Below are positions 56,815 through 64,000 of a stretch of DNA of 64,000 bases, one piece after another. The DNA is taken from assembly GCF_003385185.1 (NCBI RefSeq), contig NZ_PQHZ01000007.1, positions 124,001-188,000 on the forward strand. The letters are read 5' to 3'. Source of the DNA: Amycolatopsis palatopharyngis (lineage in GTDB: Bacteria; Actinomycetota; Actinomycetes; Mycobacteriales; Pseudonocardiaceae). A program made the position numbers and the translations under genes. Within the stretch, counting starts at the first letter, position 1. Every line of letters begins with the position of its first letter. The notes beneath the pieces were generated by a model. It saw only the letters and a program-made list of their open reading frames with translations. It searched no databases and had not been told where the DNA came from.

Positions 56815-57789
56815 ATGCCTGTTTCCGTTCCGCGAAGGCGCATGTTCCGGCAACGTCCGCACGCGGCCGCCGCACTCGCCGCGCTCCTGCTCGGTGTGAC
56901 CGGCCTCGCCGGCTGCGCCGACCGAGAGGACAGCGCCCCTCAGGAGGCGGCGGACAGCAGCTTCCCCGTCACCGTGCAGGCCGAAGGCGCACCCGCGGTG
57001 ACCATCGAACAGCGCCCCGAGCGGATCGTCTCGCTCTCGCCCTCCGCCACCGAGACGCTGTACGCGGTGGGCGCGGGAGAACAGGTCGTCGCGGTGGACG
57101 ATCAGTCCACCCATCCGGAAGAAGCCCCGCGCACCGACCTCTCCGGGCTGAACGTGGATCCGGAGGCGATCCTCACGCACAATCCGGACCTCGTCGTGGT
57201 CTATGCCGATGCGGACAACAAACTGACCGAGACACTGGGCAAGGCGGGAACGCGGACGCTGGTGCTGCCCGACGCAACCTCCCTGGACGACGCGTACGCG
57301 CAGTTCGAACTGGTCGGCAAGGCCACCGGACACGCGGCGGAAGGCACCGAACTGGCCGCGCGAACCAAGGAGGATCTCGAAAAGATCGTCGCGGACACCC
57401 CGAAACCCGAGCAGCCCCTGACCTACTTCCACGAACTGGACCCGACCTACTACACCGTCACCTCGGCGACCTTCATCGGCGGCGTGTACGAGAAGTTCGG
57501 TCTGGTCAACATCGCCGATGGTGACGACCCCACCGCGTCGAGCGGTTATCCGCAACTGTCCGCCGAGACGATCGTCGAGGCCAATCCCGACCTCGTCTTC
57601 CTCGCCGACGCCCAGTGCTGCGGCCAGACCCCGGAGACGGTCGCTGAGCGGCCCGGCTGGGACACGCTGAGCGCCGTGCGGAAGGACCGGGTCATCGTGC
57701 TGGACGCCGATGTCGCCTCGCGCTGGAGCCCGAGGGTCGTCGACTTCGCCCGCACGGTGTCGGCGGCTATCGCTCCGGCGAGCAACTGA
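56815..57789 (+). CDS. btuF: Cobalamin ABC transporter, substrate-binding lipoprotein (BtuF-like)
   Basis: 324 aa. Lipoprotein signal with lipobox LAGC and Cys34. The class-III binding fold shows RIVSLSPSATETLYAVGAG, LNVDPEAILTHNPDLVVVY and the paired-helix bridge. Alone it could be for siderophores, haem or B12; the riboswitch directly upstream points to B12. It carries two adjacent Cys (AQCCGQ). It is followed by the permease one base after its stop. Confidence 0.85.
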   Translation: MPVSVPRRRMFRQRPHAAAALAALLLGVTGLAGCADREDSAPQEAADSSFPVTVQAEGAPAVTIEQRPERIVSLSPSATETLYAVGAGEQVVAVDDQSTHPEEAPRTDLSGLNVDPEAILTHNPDLVVVYADADNKLTETLGKAGTRTLVLPDATSLDDAYAQFELVGKATGHAAEGTELAARTKEDLEKIVADTPKPEQPLTYFHELDPTYYTVTSATFIGGVYEKFGLVNIADGDDPTASSGYPQLSAETIVEANPDLVFLADAQCCGQTPETVAERPGWDTLSAVRKDRVIVLDADVASRWSPRVVDFARTVSAAIAPASN

Positions 57790-57790
57790 C

Positions 57791-58834
57791 TTGAGTTCCA
57801 CCCGCGCTCGCACCACCACCCGGCTGCGGCCACGGACCCTGCTGATCGGCCTGCTGGTCCTGGTCGCGGTCATGCTGCTGGCGCTACTGATCGGCGCGGG
57901 CGATCTCGGTTGGCGCAGGGTACTGGCCGAGATCGTCGCCCAGCTCAGCGGCGGCACATCGCCGCTGTCCGAGCGAGAGGCCGCGATCGTCTGGCAGATC
58001 CGGTTGCCGCGAGTGGTGCTGGCCGGGCTGGTCGGCGCCGCACTGGCGAGTTCCGGAGCGGCCTTCCAGGGCGTGTTCCGCAATCCGCTGGCCGATCCGT
58101 ACCTGCTCGGTGCCGCGGCGGGAGCCGGGATGGCGGCGACCATGGTGGTAGTCCTGGCTCCCGCCGTGAGCGACTGGGTGATCGGACCACTCCAGCTGGC
58201 CGCGTTCGCGGGTGCGCTCGGCGGCGTGGGGCTGAGCTGGATGCTCGGGCGTTCCTCCGGTGGCACCGGCACGGCGACGCTGTTGCTCGCCGGGGTGGCC
58301 GTCGCCTCGTTCCTCACCGCCGTGCAGACCTTCGTGCAGCAGCTCAACACCGAGACGATCAGACAGGTCTACACGTGGACGCTCGGCGGGCTGAACATCA
58401 GCAGCTGGCATGAGGTCTGGCTCGCGCTGCCTTACATCGCCGCATCCGCGGTCGTGCTCTGCGTGTGCGCACGCCTGCTGGACGTGCTGACCCTCGGCGA
58501 CGCCGAGGCTTCCTCGCTGGGGGTACGACCTGGCCGGGTGCGATTGCTGCTGCTCGTGGCCGCGTCGCTGGCGACAGCAGCGGCGGTGTCGGTGAGCGGG
58601 CTGATCGGGTTCGTCGGCATCGTCGTACCTCACCTCGTGCGCATGCTGGCCGGCGCCTCCTACCGCGTCATCATCCCGATGTCGCTGATCGGAGGCGCCG
58701 CCTTTCTCGTCGTGGCCGACCACGTCGCCAGGACGATCATGCCCGGCGAGCTCCCACTGGGCGTGGTGACCGCGTTCGCCGGTGCGCCGTTCTTCGTGCT
58801 GGTGCTGCGCACAGCCAAGGTGAGGTCGCTGTGA
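57791..58834 (+). CDS. btuC: Cobalamin ABC transporter permease (FecCD/BtuC-like)
   Basis: 347 aa with about ten transmembrane helices and the FecCD signatures IRLPRVVLAGLVGAALASSG, QGVFRNPLADPYLLG, and GLIGFVGIVVPHLVRML. No ATG or GTG starts the conserved N-terminus; the TTG at 57791, one base after the previous stop, is the likely start. The frame is open upstream to 57710 but that overlaps btuF. Its stop overlaps the ATPase start (GTGA). Confidence 0.88.
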   Translation: MSSTRARTTTRLRPRTLLIGLLVLVAVMLLALLIGAGDLGWRRVLAEIVAQLSGGTSPLSEREAAIVWQIRLPRVVLAGLVGAALASSGAAFQGVFRNPLADPYLLGAAAGAGMAATMVVVLAPAVSDWVIGPLQLAAFAGALGGVGLSWMLGRSSGGTGTATLLLAGVAVASFLTAVQTFVQQLNTETIRQVYTWTLGGLNISSWHEVWLALPYIAASAVVLCVCARLLDVLTLGDAEASSLGVRPGRVRLLLLVAASLATAAAVSVSGLIGFVGIVVPHLVRMLAGASYRVIIPMSLIGGAAFLVVADHVARTIMPGELPLGVVTAFAGAPFFVLVLRTAKVRSL

Positions 58835-59616
58835 CCGCGCTGCGGCTGCGGGGCGTACAGGCGGGCTACTCCGGAAAACCTGTGGTGCGCGGGGTTTCCC
58901 TGGACGTTCCGGTCGGCGGCTGGCTCGCGATCATCGGTCCGAACGGCGCGGGAAAGTCCACTTTGCTCAAGGCGATCGCGGGCATCGCGGACTTCACGGG
59001 CGACATCGTCCTGCACGACAAACCGGCAGCCGAGCTGTCCCACAGGGAACGGGCTCGCGAGGTCGGCTACTCGCCGCAGAACCCAGCGCTGCCCGACGGC
59101 CTGACCGTCACTGACTACGTTCTACTCGGTCGCACCCCGCACCTCGGCAGACTCGCAAGGGAATCCTCCCACGACCTGTCCACTGTGGACGAAGTTCTGC
59201 ATCGGCTCGATCTCGGCGACCTCGCGGGACGGCCGCTGCGCACACTGTCCGGCGGGGAACGGCAGCGTGCCGTTCTGGCACGGGTACTCACCCAGCAGAC
59301 CAGGCTGCTGCTGCTCGACGAGCCGACCACCGGGCTGGACATCGGTCACGCGCAGGCGCTACTGGAGCGTCTCGACCGGCTACGCCGCGAGGACGGGAGC
59401 ACGGTCGTGACCACACTGCATGACCTCACGTTCGCCGCGCAGTACGCCGACCAGTTGCTGTTGCTCGACGGTGGTGACGTGGTGGCGGCAGGGCCACCGG
59501 CCGAGGTGCTCACCGCCGAGCGGCTCGCCCGGCATTACGACGCTACGGCGGAGGTGCTGACATCCGGCCATGGCCATCCAGTGATCACCCCCGTTCGCCC
59601 CTTCCATAAAAACTAG
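58831..59616 (+). CDS. btuD: Cobalamin ABC transporter ATP-binding protein (BtuD-like)
   Basis: 261 aa. Walker [11 protein letters not shown]-loop YSPQNP, signature [15 protein letters not shown], Walker [13 protein letters not shown] and H-loop [13 protein letters not shown]. The GTG start overlaps the permease stop. The C-terminal tail is His-rich (LTSGHGHPV). It ends in TAG that is part of a KstR-like motif of the next gene. No terminator is visible, so read-through into the SDR gene is possible. Confidence 0.9.
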   Translation: MTALRLRGVQAGYSGKPVVRGVSLDVPVGGWLAIIGPNGAGKSTLLKAIAGIADFTGDIVLHDKPAAELSHRERAREVGYSPQNPALPDGLTVTDYVLLGRTPHLGRLARESSHDLSTVDEVLHRLDLGDLAGRPLRTLSGGERQRAVLARVLTQQTRLLLLDEPTTGLDIGHAQALLERLDRLRREDGSTVVTTLHDLTFAAQYADQLLLLDGGDVVAAGPPAEVLTAERLARHYDATAEVLTSGHGHPVITPVRPFHKN

Positions 59617-59627
59617 AACCTGTTACA
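59614..59627. promoter_or_regulatory. KstR-like operator motif
   Basis: TAGAACCTGTTACA fits the TnnAACnnGTTnnA consensus of the mycobacterial sterol-catabolism repressor KstR. It covers the btuD stop codon and lies 9 bp before the SDR start. This is a motif match only. Confidence 0.4.
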
Positions 59628-59636
59628 TTTCCAGGC

Positions 59637-60431
59637 ATGATCCTGGACCGTTTCCGGCTCCCCGGCTCCGTCGCCGTCGTCACCGGTGCCGGGCGCGGCA
59701 TCGGCGCGGCGACCGCGATCGCCCTGGCCGAGGCGGGCGCGGACGTCGTGCTCTCGGCTCGCACCGAGGACCAGCTCGGCGAGGTGGCCGAACGCATCGC
59801 CGCCACCGGCCGCAAGGCCCACGTCGTGGCCGCCGACCTCACCGACACCGAGGCCGCAGCCGGGCTCGCCGACGCCGCGATGAGCGCCTTCGGCAGGCTC
59901 GACGTGGTGGTCAACAACGTCGGCGGCAGCATTCCGTGCCCGCTGGCAGACACCTCTGTGCAGTACCTGGAAGAGGCCTTCCACTTCAACGTCTCCACCG
60001 CGCACGCCCTGACCAAGGCCGCCGTGCCACTCATGCTCGATGGCGAACGGCCCGGCGGTTCGGTCGTGAACATCTCCTCGGTCATGGGCCGGGTGGCCGG
60101 ACGCGGCTTCCTCGCCTACGGCACGGCGAAGGCCGCGCTCGCGCACTACACGCGGCTCGCCGCGGCCGATCTCGCGCCCCGAATCCGGGTCAACGCCATC
60201 GCGGTCGGCTCGGTCGCGACCTCGGCCCTCGACGTGGTCCTGAACAACGACGAGGTGCGCACCAAGATGGAGTCGTCGACGCCGATGCGCGCCATCGGTG
60301 AACCGGAGGACATCGCGGCGACCGCGGTGTTCCTCGCCTCCCGAGCGGGTGGCTACCTCACCGGCAAGGTGCTGGAGGTCGACGGCGGCCTGCAGGCACC
60401 CAACCTCGAACTGGGTCTGCCCGATCTGTAG
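59637..60431 (+). CDS. Short-chain dehydrogenase/reductase (Rv0927c-like)
   Basis: 264 aa classical SDR. Nucleotide motif TGAGRGIG (16-23), NNVGG, and the catalytic Ser (NISSVMG) with YGTAK. The C-terminus [17 protein letters not shown] is unusually well conserved with, from memory, Rv0927c. Its usual partner (Rv0926c-like) follows in the window but is truncated. Starts at the ATG at 59637 behind a KstR-like motif; GGAGG before the next gene (60431) couples the two. The substrate is probably a hydroxy-lipid or steroid ring compound, by inference. Confidence 0.85.
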   Translation: MILDRFRLPGSVAVVTGAGRGIGAATAIALAEAGADVVLSARTEDQLGEVAERIAATGRKAHVVAADLTDTEAAAGLADAAMSAFGRLDVVVNNVGGSIPCPLADTSVQYLEEAFHFNVSTAHALTKAAVPLMLDGERPGGSVVNISSVMGRVAGRGFLAYGTAKAALAHYTRLAAADLAPRIRVNAIAVGSVATSALDVVLNNDEVRTKMESSTPMRAIGEPEDIAATAVFLASRAGGYLTGKVLEVDGGLQAPNLELGLPDL

Positions 60432-60439
60432 GAGGTTTC

Positions 60440-60988
60440 GTGACAAAGCCCTATCGAGTGGTGCAGTGGAGCACCGGCAACGTCGGCCGCAACGCCATCG
60501 CCGGTATCGATGCCCGGCCCGATCTCGAACTGGTCGGCGTGTGGGTATCGGATCCGGCCAAGGCGGGCAGGGACGCGGGTGAGCTCGCCGGGCTCGGTCG
60601 CGATCTCGGGGTGCCGGCCACCGACAACGCCGACGAACTGCTGGCGCTGCGGCCGGACTGCGTCGTCTACACCGCTATGGCCGACGACCGGATTCCCGAG
60701 GCGATCGAGGATCTGCGACGCATCCTGCGCGCTGGAGTCAACGTCGTGTCCAGCAGTCCGGTGTTCCTGCAGTTCCCGGATGGCGTCGTACCGGACGAGG
60801 TCAGCGGGCCGGTCCGGGACGCGGCAGCCGAGGGCGGCGTGTCCCTGTGGGTGAACGGAGTGGACCCCGGGTTCGCCAACGACTGGCTGCCGCTGGTCCT
60901 CACTGGAGTGTGTGAGCGCATCGACGAGGTGCGCTGCCTGGAGATTCTGGACTACAGCACCTATGACAACGCTACGCCTTACGAGTAG
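60440..60988 (+). pseudogene. Truncated dihydrodipicolinate-reductase-like gene
   Basis: 182 aa from the GTG at 60440 (GGAGG three bases before it). The Rossmann half is present: YRVVQWSTGNVGRNAI, GVWVSDPAKAGRDAGEL, ALRPDCVVYTA and WVNGVDPGFANDWLPL. Family members of this Rv0926c type are about 350 aa, so the C-terminal half, which forms the dimer and substrate domain, is missing. The reading frame breaks off at YDNATPYE followed by a stop, just where the accessory segment begins. I see no continuation in another frame, so this looks like disruption by an insertion or a deletion, not a frameshift. The first half may still be translated. Confidence 0.75.
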
Positions 60989-61079
60989 CACCAGGGTTGA
61001 CCTGCGGTGAGGGAGTCAGACTAGCGGCGCGCATCGTCGGGAGACAGAAGCGCCGCCGCTCCTCACCGAGGAGCCCCCC

Positions 61080-61286
61080 ATGCGCATCCGCGCCTACCTG
61101 TGGCCCGCCGCTGGCCAGTCAACCCACGCCCGCGTCGTCGACTCTCGCGGTTGGCGAATCGCCCGCATCTTCGCCTACCCGATCCTCGCCGGTCTCGCCG
61201 TCGTGATCTTCACGGGCTTCATCAACCCCACCCTGATGCACTCGGACGTCACGCCCGAGGGCGCACAGGTGGTGGAGGTCCGATGA
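61080..61286 (+). CDS. Small single-pass membrane protein (68 aa)
   Basis: Starts at an ATG with AGGAG upstream (MRIRAYLWPAAGQST). A single transmembrane helix (YPILAGLAVVIFTGFI) sits in the middle. Not recognised. Its stop overlaps the next start (ATGA), the first of three coupled mini-genes. Confidence 0.6.
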   Translation: MRIRAYLWPAAGQSTHARVVDSRGWRIARIFAYPILAGLAVVIFTGFINPTLMHSDVTPEGAQVVEVR

Positions 61287-61444
61287 TCGAGGAAGAGTAC
61301 GCGCGACTGGCTGGCCAGGTCGCTTTCCTGGTCGGGTACTACGACTACCGGGGGTCTGTGCCTGTCGAGCTGCTCCAGGTGGCGCTCAACGATGGCGACG
61401 TGCGCCAGGCAGTGAAGGACCACGCGAAGGCGGAGGGCACATGA
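61283..61444 (+). CDS. Small acidic protein (53 aa)
   Basis: MIEEEYARLAGQVAFLVGYY at the N-terminus, then a helical C-terminus (VRQAVKDHAKAEGT). The ATG overlaps the previous stop and its own stop overlaps the next start, both ATGA. No known family. Confidence 0.5.
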   Translation: MIEEEYARLAGQVAFLVGYYDYRGSVPVELLQVALNDGDVRQAVKDHAKAEGT

Positions 61445-61563
61445 TCCGCCGGTTCTTCCGCACCGTCGCCGACGTGGTCGTGACGATCGGCGTGCACCTT
61501 GGCATCGTCCGCTGGCCACGGGAGAGGCCACGGTGGCCACGCTCCGACCACGACAGGCGCTGA
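61441..61563 (+). CDS. Very small basic protein (40 aa)
   Basis: MIRRFFRTVADVVVTIGVHL followed by an Arg/Pro/Trp-rich tail. The hydrophobic N-terminus could be membrane-bound. Coupled by ATGA to the previous gene; a 12-bp-stem terminator follows 7 bp after its stop. Not recognised. Confidence 0.45.
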   Translation: MIRRFFRTVADVVVTIGVHLGIVRWPRERPRWPRSDHDRR

Positions 61564-61570
61564 AACGAGA

Positions 61571-61603
61571 GCGGCCCCCTGGAGTGTGTGTCCAGGGGGC
61601 CGC
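61571..61603. terminator. Terminator between the mini-gene operon and DUF397
   Basis: 12-bp perfect stem (61571-61582 with 61592-61603, loop 9) in the convergent gap (DUF397 stop at 61617). It can serve both directions. Confidence 0.75.
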
Positions 61604-61616
61604 CGCATTGGTGTGG

Positions 61617-61802
61617 CTAGGCGCGCTTCACGCTCGCAGTGAACGATCGCCAAGCGGCCGATGTGAGCGCCAAGGAGCCACCGGTACGGTCCTTCGTGTC
61701 GCGAACCATGGCGGAGTGGCTATATGCGACCTCGACGCAGTTGGTTTCGGTGCTGCTGTAACTCGACTTGCGCCACGTGTCGGGGTCGCGCGGTATGGTC
61801 AT
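61617..61802 (-). CDS. DUF397 family protein
   Basis: 61 aa with the whole family pattern: W-KSSYSS, NCVEVA, VRDTKD and the closing AWRSFTASVKRA. DUF397 proteins are encoded next to XRE regulators in actinomycetes, where they act as small partners or antagonists of the regulator (bld/abaA-type pairs). Here it overlaps the XRE stop by ATGA, so the two are co-translated. Confidence 0.93.
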   Translation of the reverse strand: MTIPRDPDTWRKSSYSSTETNCVEVAYSHSAMVRDTKDRTGGSLALTSAAWRSFTASVKRA

Positions 61803-62650
61803 GTCGTCGTCTCCAATTCAGTGATGACATCGGCGATGAGCCCCTTGGATGCGGTGGGGCTCATCGCCACTTCTTTCACCCTATCCACGGCATCCCGGTA
61901 CGCGTTCACGTCGTCCGGTTCGTGGAAGAACAGTCCAGCGCGGCGGTTCTCGAGGTGCACGATCGGCGGCTGGTGATCAGAGTCGACCAGCACGAACGGG
62001 CCCTCGACTGCAGGCGACCATCCCGCGGTGGCGGGCACCACCCGCAGGTCCACATTCGGCAGGTCCGCGAACTTCACCAGATGGTGCAGCTGGTCGAGCA
62101 CCACCAGACGTCCGCCGATCTCCTGCCGAAGCGCGGCCTCACCGATGAGCGCCAACAGCCTCACCGGGTCGCGGCGGGTCAGCACTTCCCGCCGGCCGAC
62201 GCGCACCGCTACACGCGTCTCGATCTGGCTCGACGCGACACCACCGGCGATCATGATGGCCCGGGCGTAGTCCGCGGTTTGCAGCAGCCCGGGGATCAGC
62301 AGCGGGGACACGTCGGTGATCTGGGTGGCGGTGCGTTCGAAGTCCAACAGTGCCGCCATTTGCCGTTCACGGTCCGCGCTCCTGATCGACAGCCAGTGCG
62401 GGTCGTCGCTACCGCGGGCCAGCTCCAGGAGCTCGGCGCGCTCGTCGCCGTTGACACCCAGCACTCCGAGGACGGAGGCGACGTCTTCGGTTTGAGGTGA
62501 GCGTGAGCCGGTCTCCCACCTAGACAGCGCACTGTGGGAGATGCCCATCTGCTCGGCCAGGCCACGCACGGAGTAGCCAGCGGCTTCGCGCTTTTCACGG
62601 AGTCTCGCTCCGAGCGCGCGGGCCTTCGGGGTGCCAGTGGTGCCAGACAT
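61799..62650 (-). CDS. XRE-family regulator (DUF5753 type)
   Basis: 283 aa. An N-terminal helix-turn-helix (LRE..AGYSVRGLAEQMGISHSALSRWETG) is followed by the DUF5753-like domain (SPLLIPGLLQTADYARAIM, VGRREVLTRRDP, FVLVDSD..PIVHLENRRAG). The start is the ATG at 62650; a consensus -10 TATGAT ends 8 bp upstream, so the mRNA is probably leaderless. It is divergent from the 76-aa gene at 62794. Confidence 0.92.
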   Translation of the reverse strand: MSGTTGTPKARALGARLREKREAAGYSVRGLAEQMGISHSALSRWETGSRSPQTEDVASVLGVLGVNGDERAELLELARGSDDPHWLSIRSADRERQMAALLDFERTATQITDVSPLLIPGLLQTADYARAIMIAGGVASSQIETRVAVRVGRREVLTRRDPVRLLALIGEAALRQEIGGRLVVLDQLHHLVKFADLPNVDLRVVPATAGWSPAVEGPFVLVDSDHQPPIVHLENRRAGLFFHEPDDVNAYRDAVDRVKEVAMSPTASKGLIADVITELETTT

Positions 62651-62657
62651 GCACCAC

Positions 62658-62740
62658 ATCATAGGGGAACCGAAACCAGGTGGTTGCGTGTCACTCGGAT
62701 GGTGCATTGCCCTGCACGGTGACAGCGGTGACACTAGTGT
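62658..62740. promoter_or_regulatory. Leaderless XRE promoter and repeated CGGTGACA sites
   Basis: On the minus strand TATGAT (62658-62663) is seven bases before the XRE ATG, which would put transcription start at the A of the ATG. The divergent gap also holds CGGTGACAG-CGGTGACAC (62717-62734) and an inverted relative TGTCACTCGG (62689-62698). These could be operators for the XRE protein. Confidence 0.5.
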
Positions 62741-62793
62741 GGCACCGCGGCACCACTGGTCAGCCAGAGACAGCCTACCGGGGAGGCGATCAC

Positions 62794-63024
62794 ATGGGCA
62801 CACCAGAGTGGAAGTCCTTCACGGTCACCAACGCGCGCACCGGATCCGGGCGACGTATCGCGATCAAGACCGGTGTCGCCGTAGTCGGCAACGCGGAGCA
62901 TTTCGCGGTCGCGATCGACGACGCACCCCCCGTCCTGGTCGACCTGGAAGACGGGAAACGTCTGGCCGCGAACATCTATGTGGGGCTGGCCGAGAAGGAC
63001 AAGCGCGACCGGGAGCAGCGATGA
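62794..63024 (+). CDS. Small conserved protein (76 aa)
   Basis: MGTPEWKSFTVTNARTGSGR followed by a beta-rich core and a charged tail. GGGAGG precedes the ATG by 8 bp. It is divergent from the XRE gene and coupled to the next gene (ATGA). Not recognised; likely an element-specific gene. Confidence 0.6.
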   Translation: MGTPEWKSFTVTNARTGSGRRIAIKTGVAVVGNAEHFAVAIDDAPPVLVDLEDGKRLAANIYVGLAEKDKRDREQR

Positions 63025-63246
63025 CTCTCCGATGGCAGCAGGCCGAAGGCAAACGGCACGCACTCGACATCAACAGTGGCCACCCCCAGCCAGGCGTGGA
63101 GTTCCGGGCACTGTGCGGAGCGGAGGTCACCCCGAAACGGGGGGACTGCCACCGAGCCCGGCGGGAAGTGGTTGGACCCCACCTGCTGGGACTGCGACCG
63201 GGTGTGGCGGGAGATAGAGCACTTCCCGAAGTTGGTGGCGCCATGA
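63021..63246 (+). pseudogene. Small zinc-binding-like protein, frameshifted
   Basis: The frame begins MTLRWQQAEGKRHALDINSG and contains FRALCGAEVTPKRG. A run of six G (63139-63144) then shifts it into non-coding sequence. With five G it would read on as TATEPGGKWLDPTCWDCDRV and end at a TGA at 63244-63246 that overlaps the next ATG (ATGA), as in all its neighbours. The Cys/CWDC pattern fits the mini zinc proteins of actinomycete elements. This is either a real mutation or a sequencing error. Confidence 0.65.
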
Positions 63247-63323
63247 GCGTGTGGATCAACGACAAGGGCGAGGTCCGCGACATCGACGCGTCCGGGTGGC
63301 CCATCGAAGACGAAGACGACTAG
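63243..63323 (+). CDS. Tiny acidic protein (26 aa)
   Basis: MSVWINDKGEVRDIDASGWP with an acidic end. Its ATG overlaps the stop of the repaired upstream frame. Too short to recognise; the coupling is the main support. Confidence 0.4.
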   Translation: MSVWINDKGEVRDIDASGWPIEDEDD

Positions 63324-63327
63324 ATCT

Positions 63328-63532
63328 CCCGGTCGGCGCGGGTGAGCGCCGCCAGCCTCCAATCCCCCAGAGCTGGCAGCGCATTCCCCTCCCCCGCCCC
63401 CGCGCCGACCGGGGTACCAGCCTCACCCCGAGGGACCGGTCACGCGCCGCCGGTCAGGAGCCCCGGAGCAGCCTCCCTTCCCGCAGGAGGCGCCCGGGGC
63501 TCCCCTATGACCACCCCGTTACAGAAACGGGG
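63328..63532. other. Hairpin-rich non-coding stretch
   Basis: Three inverted repeats in ~200 bp: a 14-bp perfect pair with a 58-bp loop (63328-63341 with 63400-63413); a terminator-like 10-bp stem enclosing a 6-bp stem (63457-63466 with 63494-63503; inner 63471-63476 with 63486-63491); and CCCCGTT-ACAGA-AACGGGG (63514-63532). No convincing ORF. It may contain a terminator plus a structured RNA leader of the next gene. Confidence 0.6.
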
Positions 63533-63571
63533 CGAACCAACTACCATCCGACACACACAGGAGGACCGCCC

Positions 63572-63679
63572 ATGTACCGACGTCTACTCGCCCTGCTCCG
63601 TTACGACCACGCCTGCGTGCCCAGCAAGAGCGGCTCCGACCACTTCTGCCAGGTGTGCGGCTCGCCCTGTCACTGCTGA
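63572..63679 (+). CDS. Mini cysteine-rich protein (35 aa)
   Basis: MYRRLLALLRYDHACVPSKS followed by a CQVCGSPCHC end, a likely zinc site. AGGAGG lies 8 bp before the ATG. The A of its stop is the A of the next start (TGATG). Confidence 0.55.
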   Translation: MYRRLLALLRYDHACVPSKSGSDHFCQVCGSPCHC

Positions 63680-63915
63680 TGGCACGCCGCTACCGCACCG
63701 CACCCCGCCGGAACTGGCGCCCGTTCATCATGTTCGGCACGTGGGGTCTGTTCTTCGGCGGGATGATCGTGGCCTCACTCATCGCCCAGTGGACCCAGGA
63801 CCCGGCGGCGGTCATCGAGAAGCTCAAGTCGCTCGGGTACGGCGGCACGTTCCTACTCGTGACCCTCGGGCCGTACTTCTGGTGGCTGCAGTACCGGCAC
63901 CCCGACGAACTCTGA
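63679..63915 (+). CDS. Small two-helix membrane protein (78 aa)
   Basis: Basic start MARRYRTAPRRNWRP, two hydrophobic helices (FIMFGTWGLFFGGMIVASLI and GTFLLVTLGPYFWWL) and YRHPDEL at the end. Coupled to the preceding mini-gene by TGATG. Not recognised. After it, 63916-64000 shows nothing supportable. Confidence 0.6.
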   Translation: MARRYRTAPRRNWRPFIMFGTWGLFFGGMIVASLIAQWTQDPAAVIEKLKSLGYGGTFLLVTLGPYFWWLQYRHPDEL

Positions 63916-64000
63916 CTACCGCTACGCCAGACGGGTGACAAATCCGGCGCGAGATCACAACCCAGCATCGTGCGTTACGACACAACAGACCGCGACGATG

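Larger units (their letters stand above)
60960..64000. mobile_element. Accessory segment, probable part of an integrated element
   Basis: From the broken gene end to the window edge all genes are tiny, coupled, or of the XRE/DUF397 type common in actinomycete integrative elements. No integrase, transfer gene or att repeat is visible here, so the type of element and its right end are unknown. The left border is probably near 60960-60990. Confidence 0.5.

Noticed and set aside
63690-63968. 92-codon minus-strand reading frame at the right end
   Set aside because: Opposite a coupled membrane-protein gene with a clear start; no features of its own.

Overview
The window is high-GC actinobacterial chromosome, most likely from the family Pseudonocardiaceae (Saccharomonospora / Prauserella / Amycolatopsis type). 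This rests on gene content and order: gluABCD and recA-recX near miaB; a block syntenic, from memory, with the mycobacterial Rv2172c-Rv2178c region (methylenetetrahydrofolate reductase, polyprenyl synthetase, Rv2175c-like DNA-binding protein, PknL, class II DAHP synthase); mycothiol- and F420-linked enzymes; many GTG starts and ATGA/GTGA gene overlaps; a Cut190/TfCut2-like cutinase; and XRE/DUF397 pairs. No rRNA, tRNA, CRISPR array or transposase was seen.

Layout. 1-4187: start of miaB (running off the left edge), then the glutamate ABC importer gluABCD. 4198-8064 (minus): a Sdh1-type succinate dehydrogenase operon (97-aa protein, membrane subunit, flavoprotein, iron-sulfur protein). 8334-12316: Entner-Doudoroff genes edd-eda and a lipase-maturation-factor-like membrane protein. 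12364-16707 (minus): recX, recA (with an SOS box), DUF3046, and a membrane-anchored Hsp70-like protein. 16846-25594: the giant helicase lhr, peptide deformylase and a secreted subtilase. 25709-32340: small metabolic and regulatory genes, including a HEPN gene behind a perfect SOS box. 32382-49047: the Rv2172c-Rv2178c-like block, interrupted by a polyprenyl synthetase/CrtI pair, an F420 enzyme, a large LuxR regulator, a secreted polyester-hydrolase-like cutinase, a CGNR regulator and an MFS exporter. 49133-56450 (minus): a secreted serine protease and glutamate synthase gltBD. 56622-59616: a cobalamin riboswitch controlling a BtuFCD-type B12 importer. 59637-60988: an SDR gene and a truncated dihydrodipicolinate-reductase-like gene. 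61080-64000: an accessory segment of tiny translationally coupled ORFs, an XRE/DUF397 pair, a frameshifted mini zinc protein and hairpin-rich non-coding DNA. It looks like the left part of an integrated element whose other end lies outside the window.

Beyond the genes, the window holds three families of short intergenic repeats. One is a 21-bp tandem repeat in three arrays, each at the stop codon of a gene (recA, lhr, gltD) and always in the same orientation relative to that gene. The second is a perfect palindrome around CACTTTCCCGGGAAAGTG with four copies at three loci. The third is one locus with an ATGTCCCCAATGTGGC inverted repeat that can fold two ways. Together with the cutinase locus and the accessory segment, these are the least explained parts of the window.
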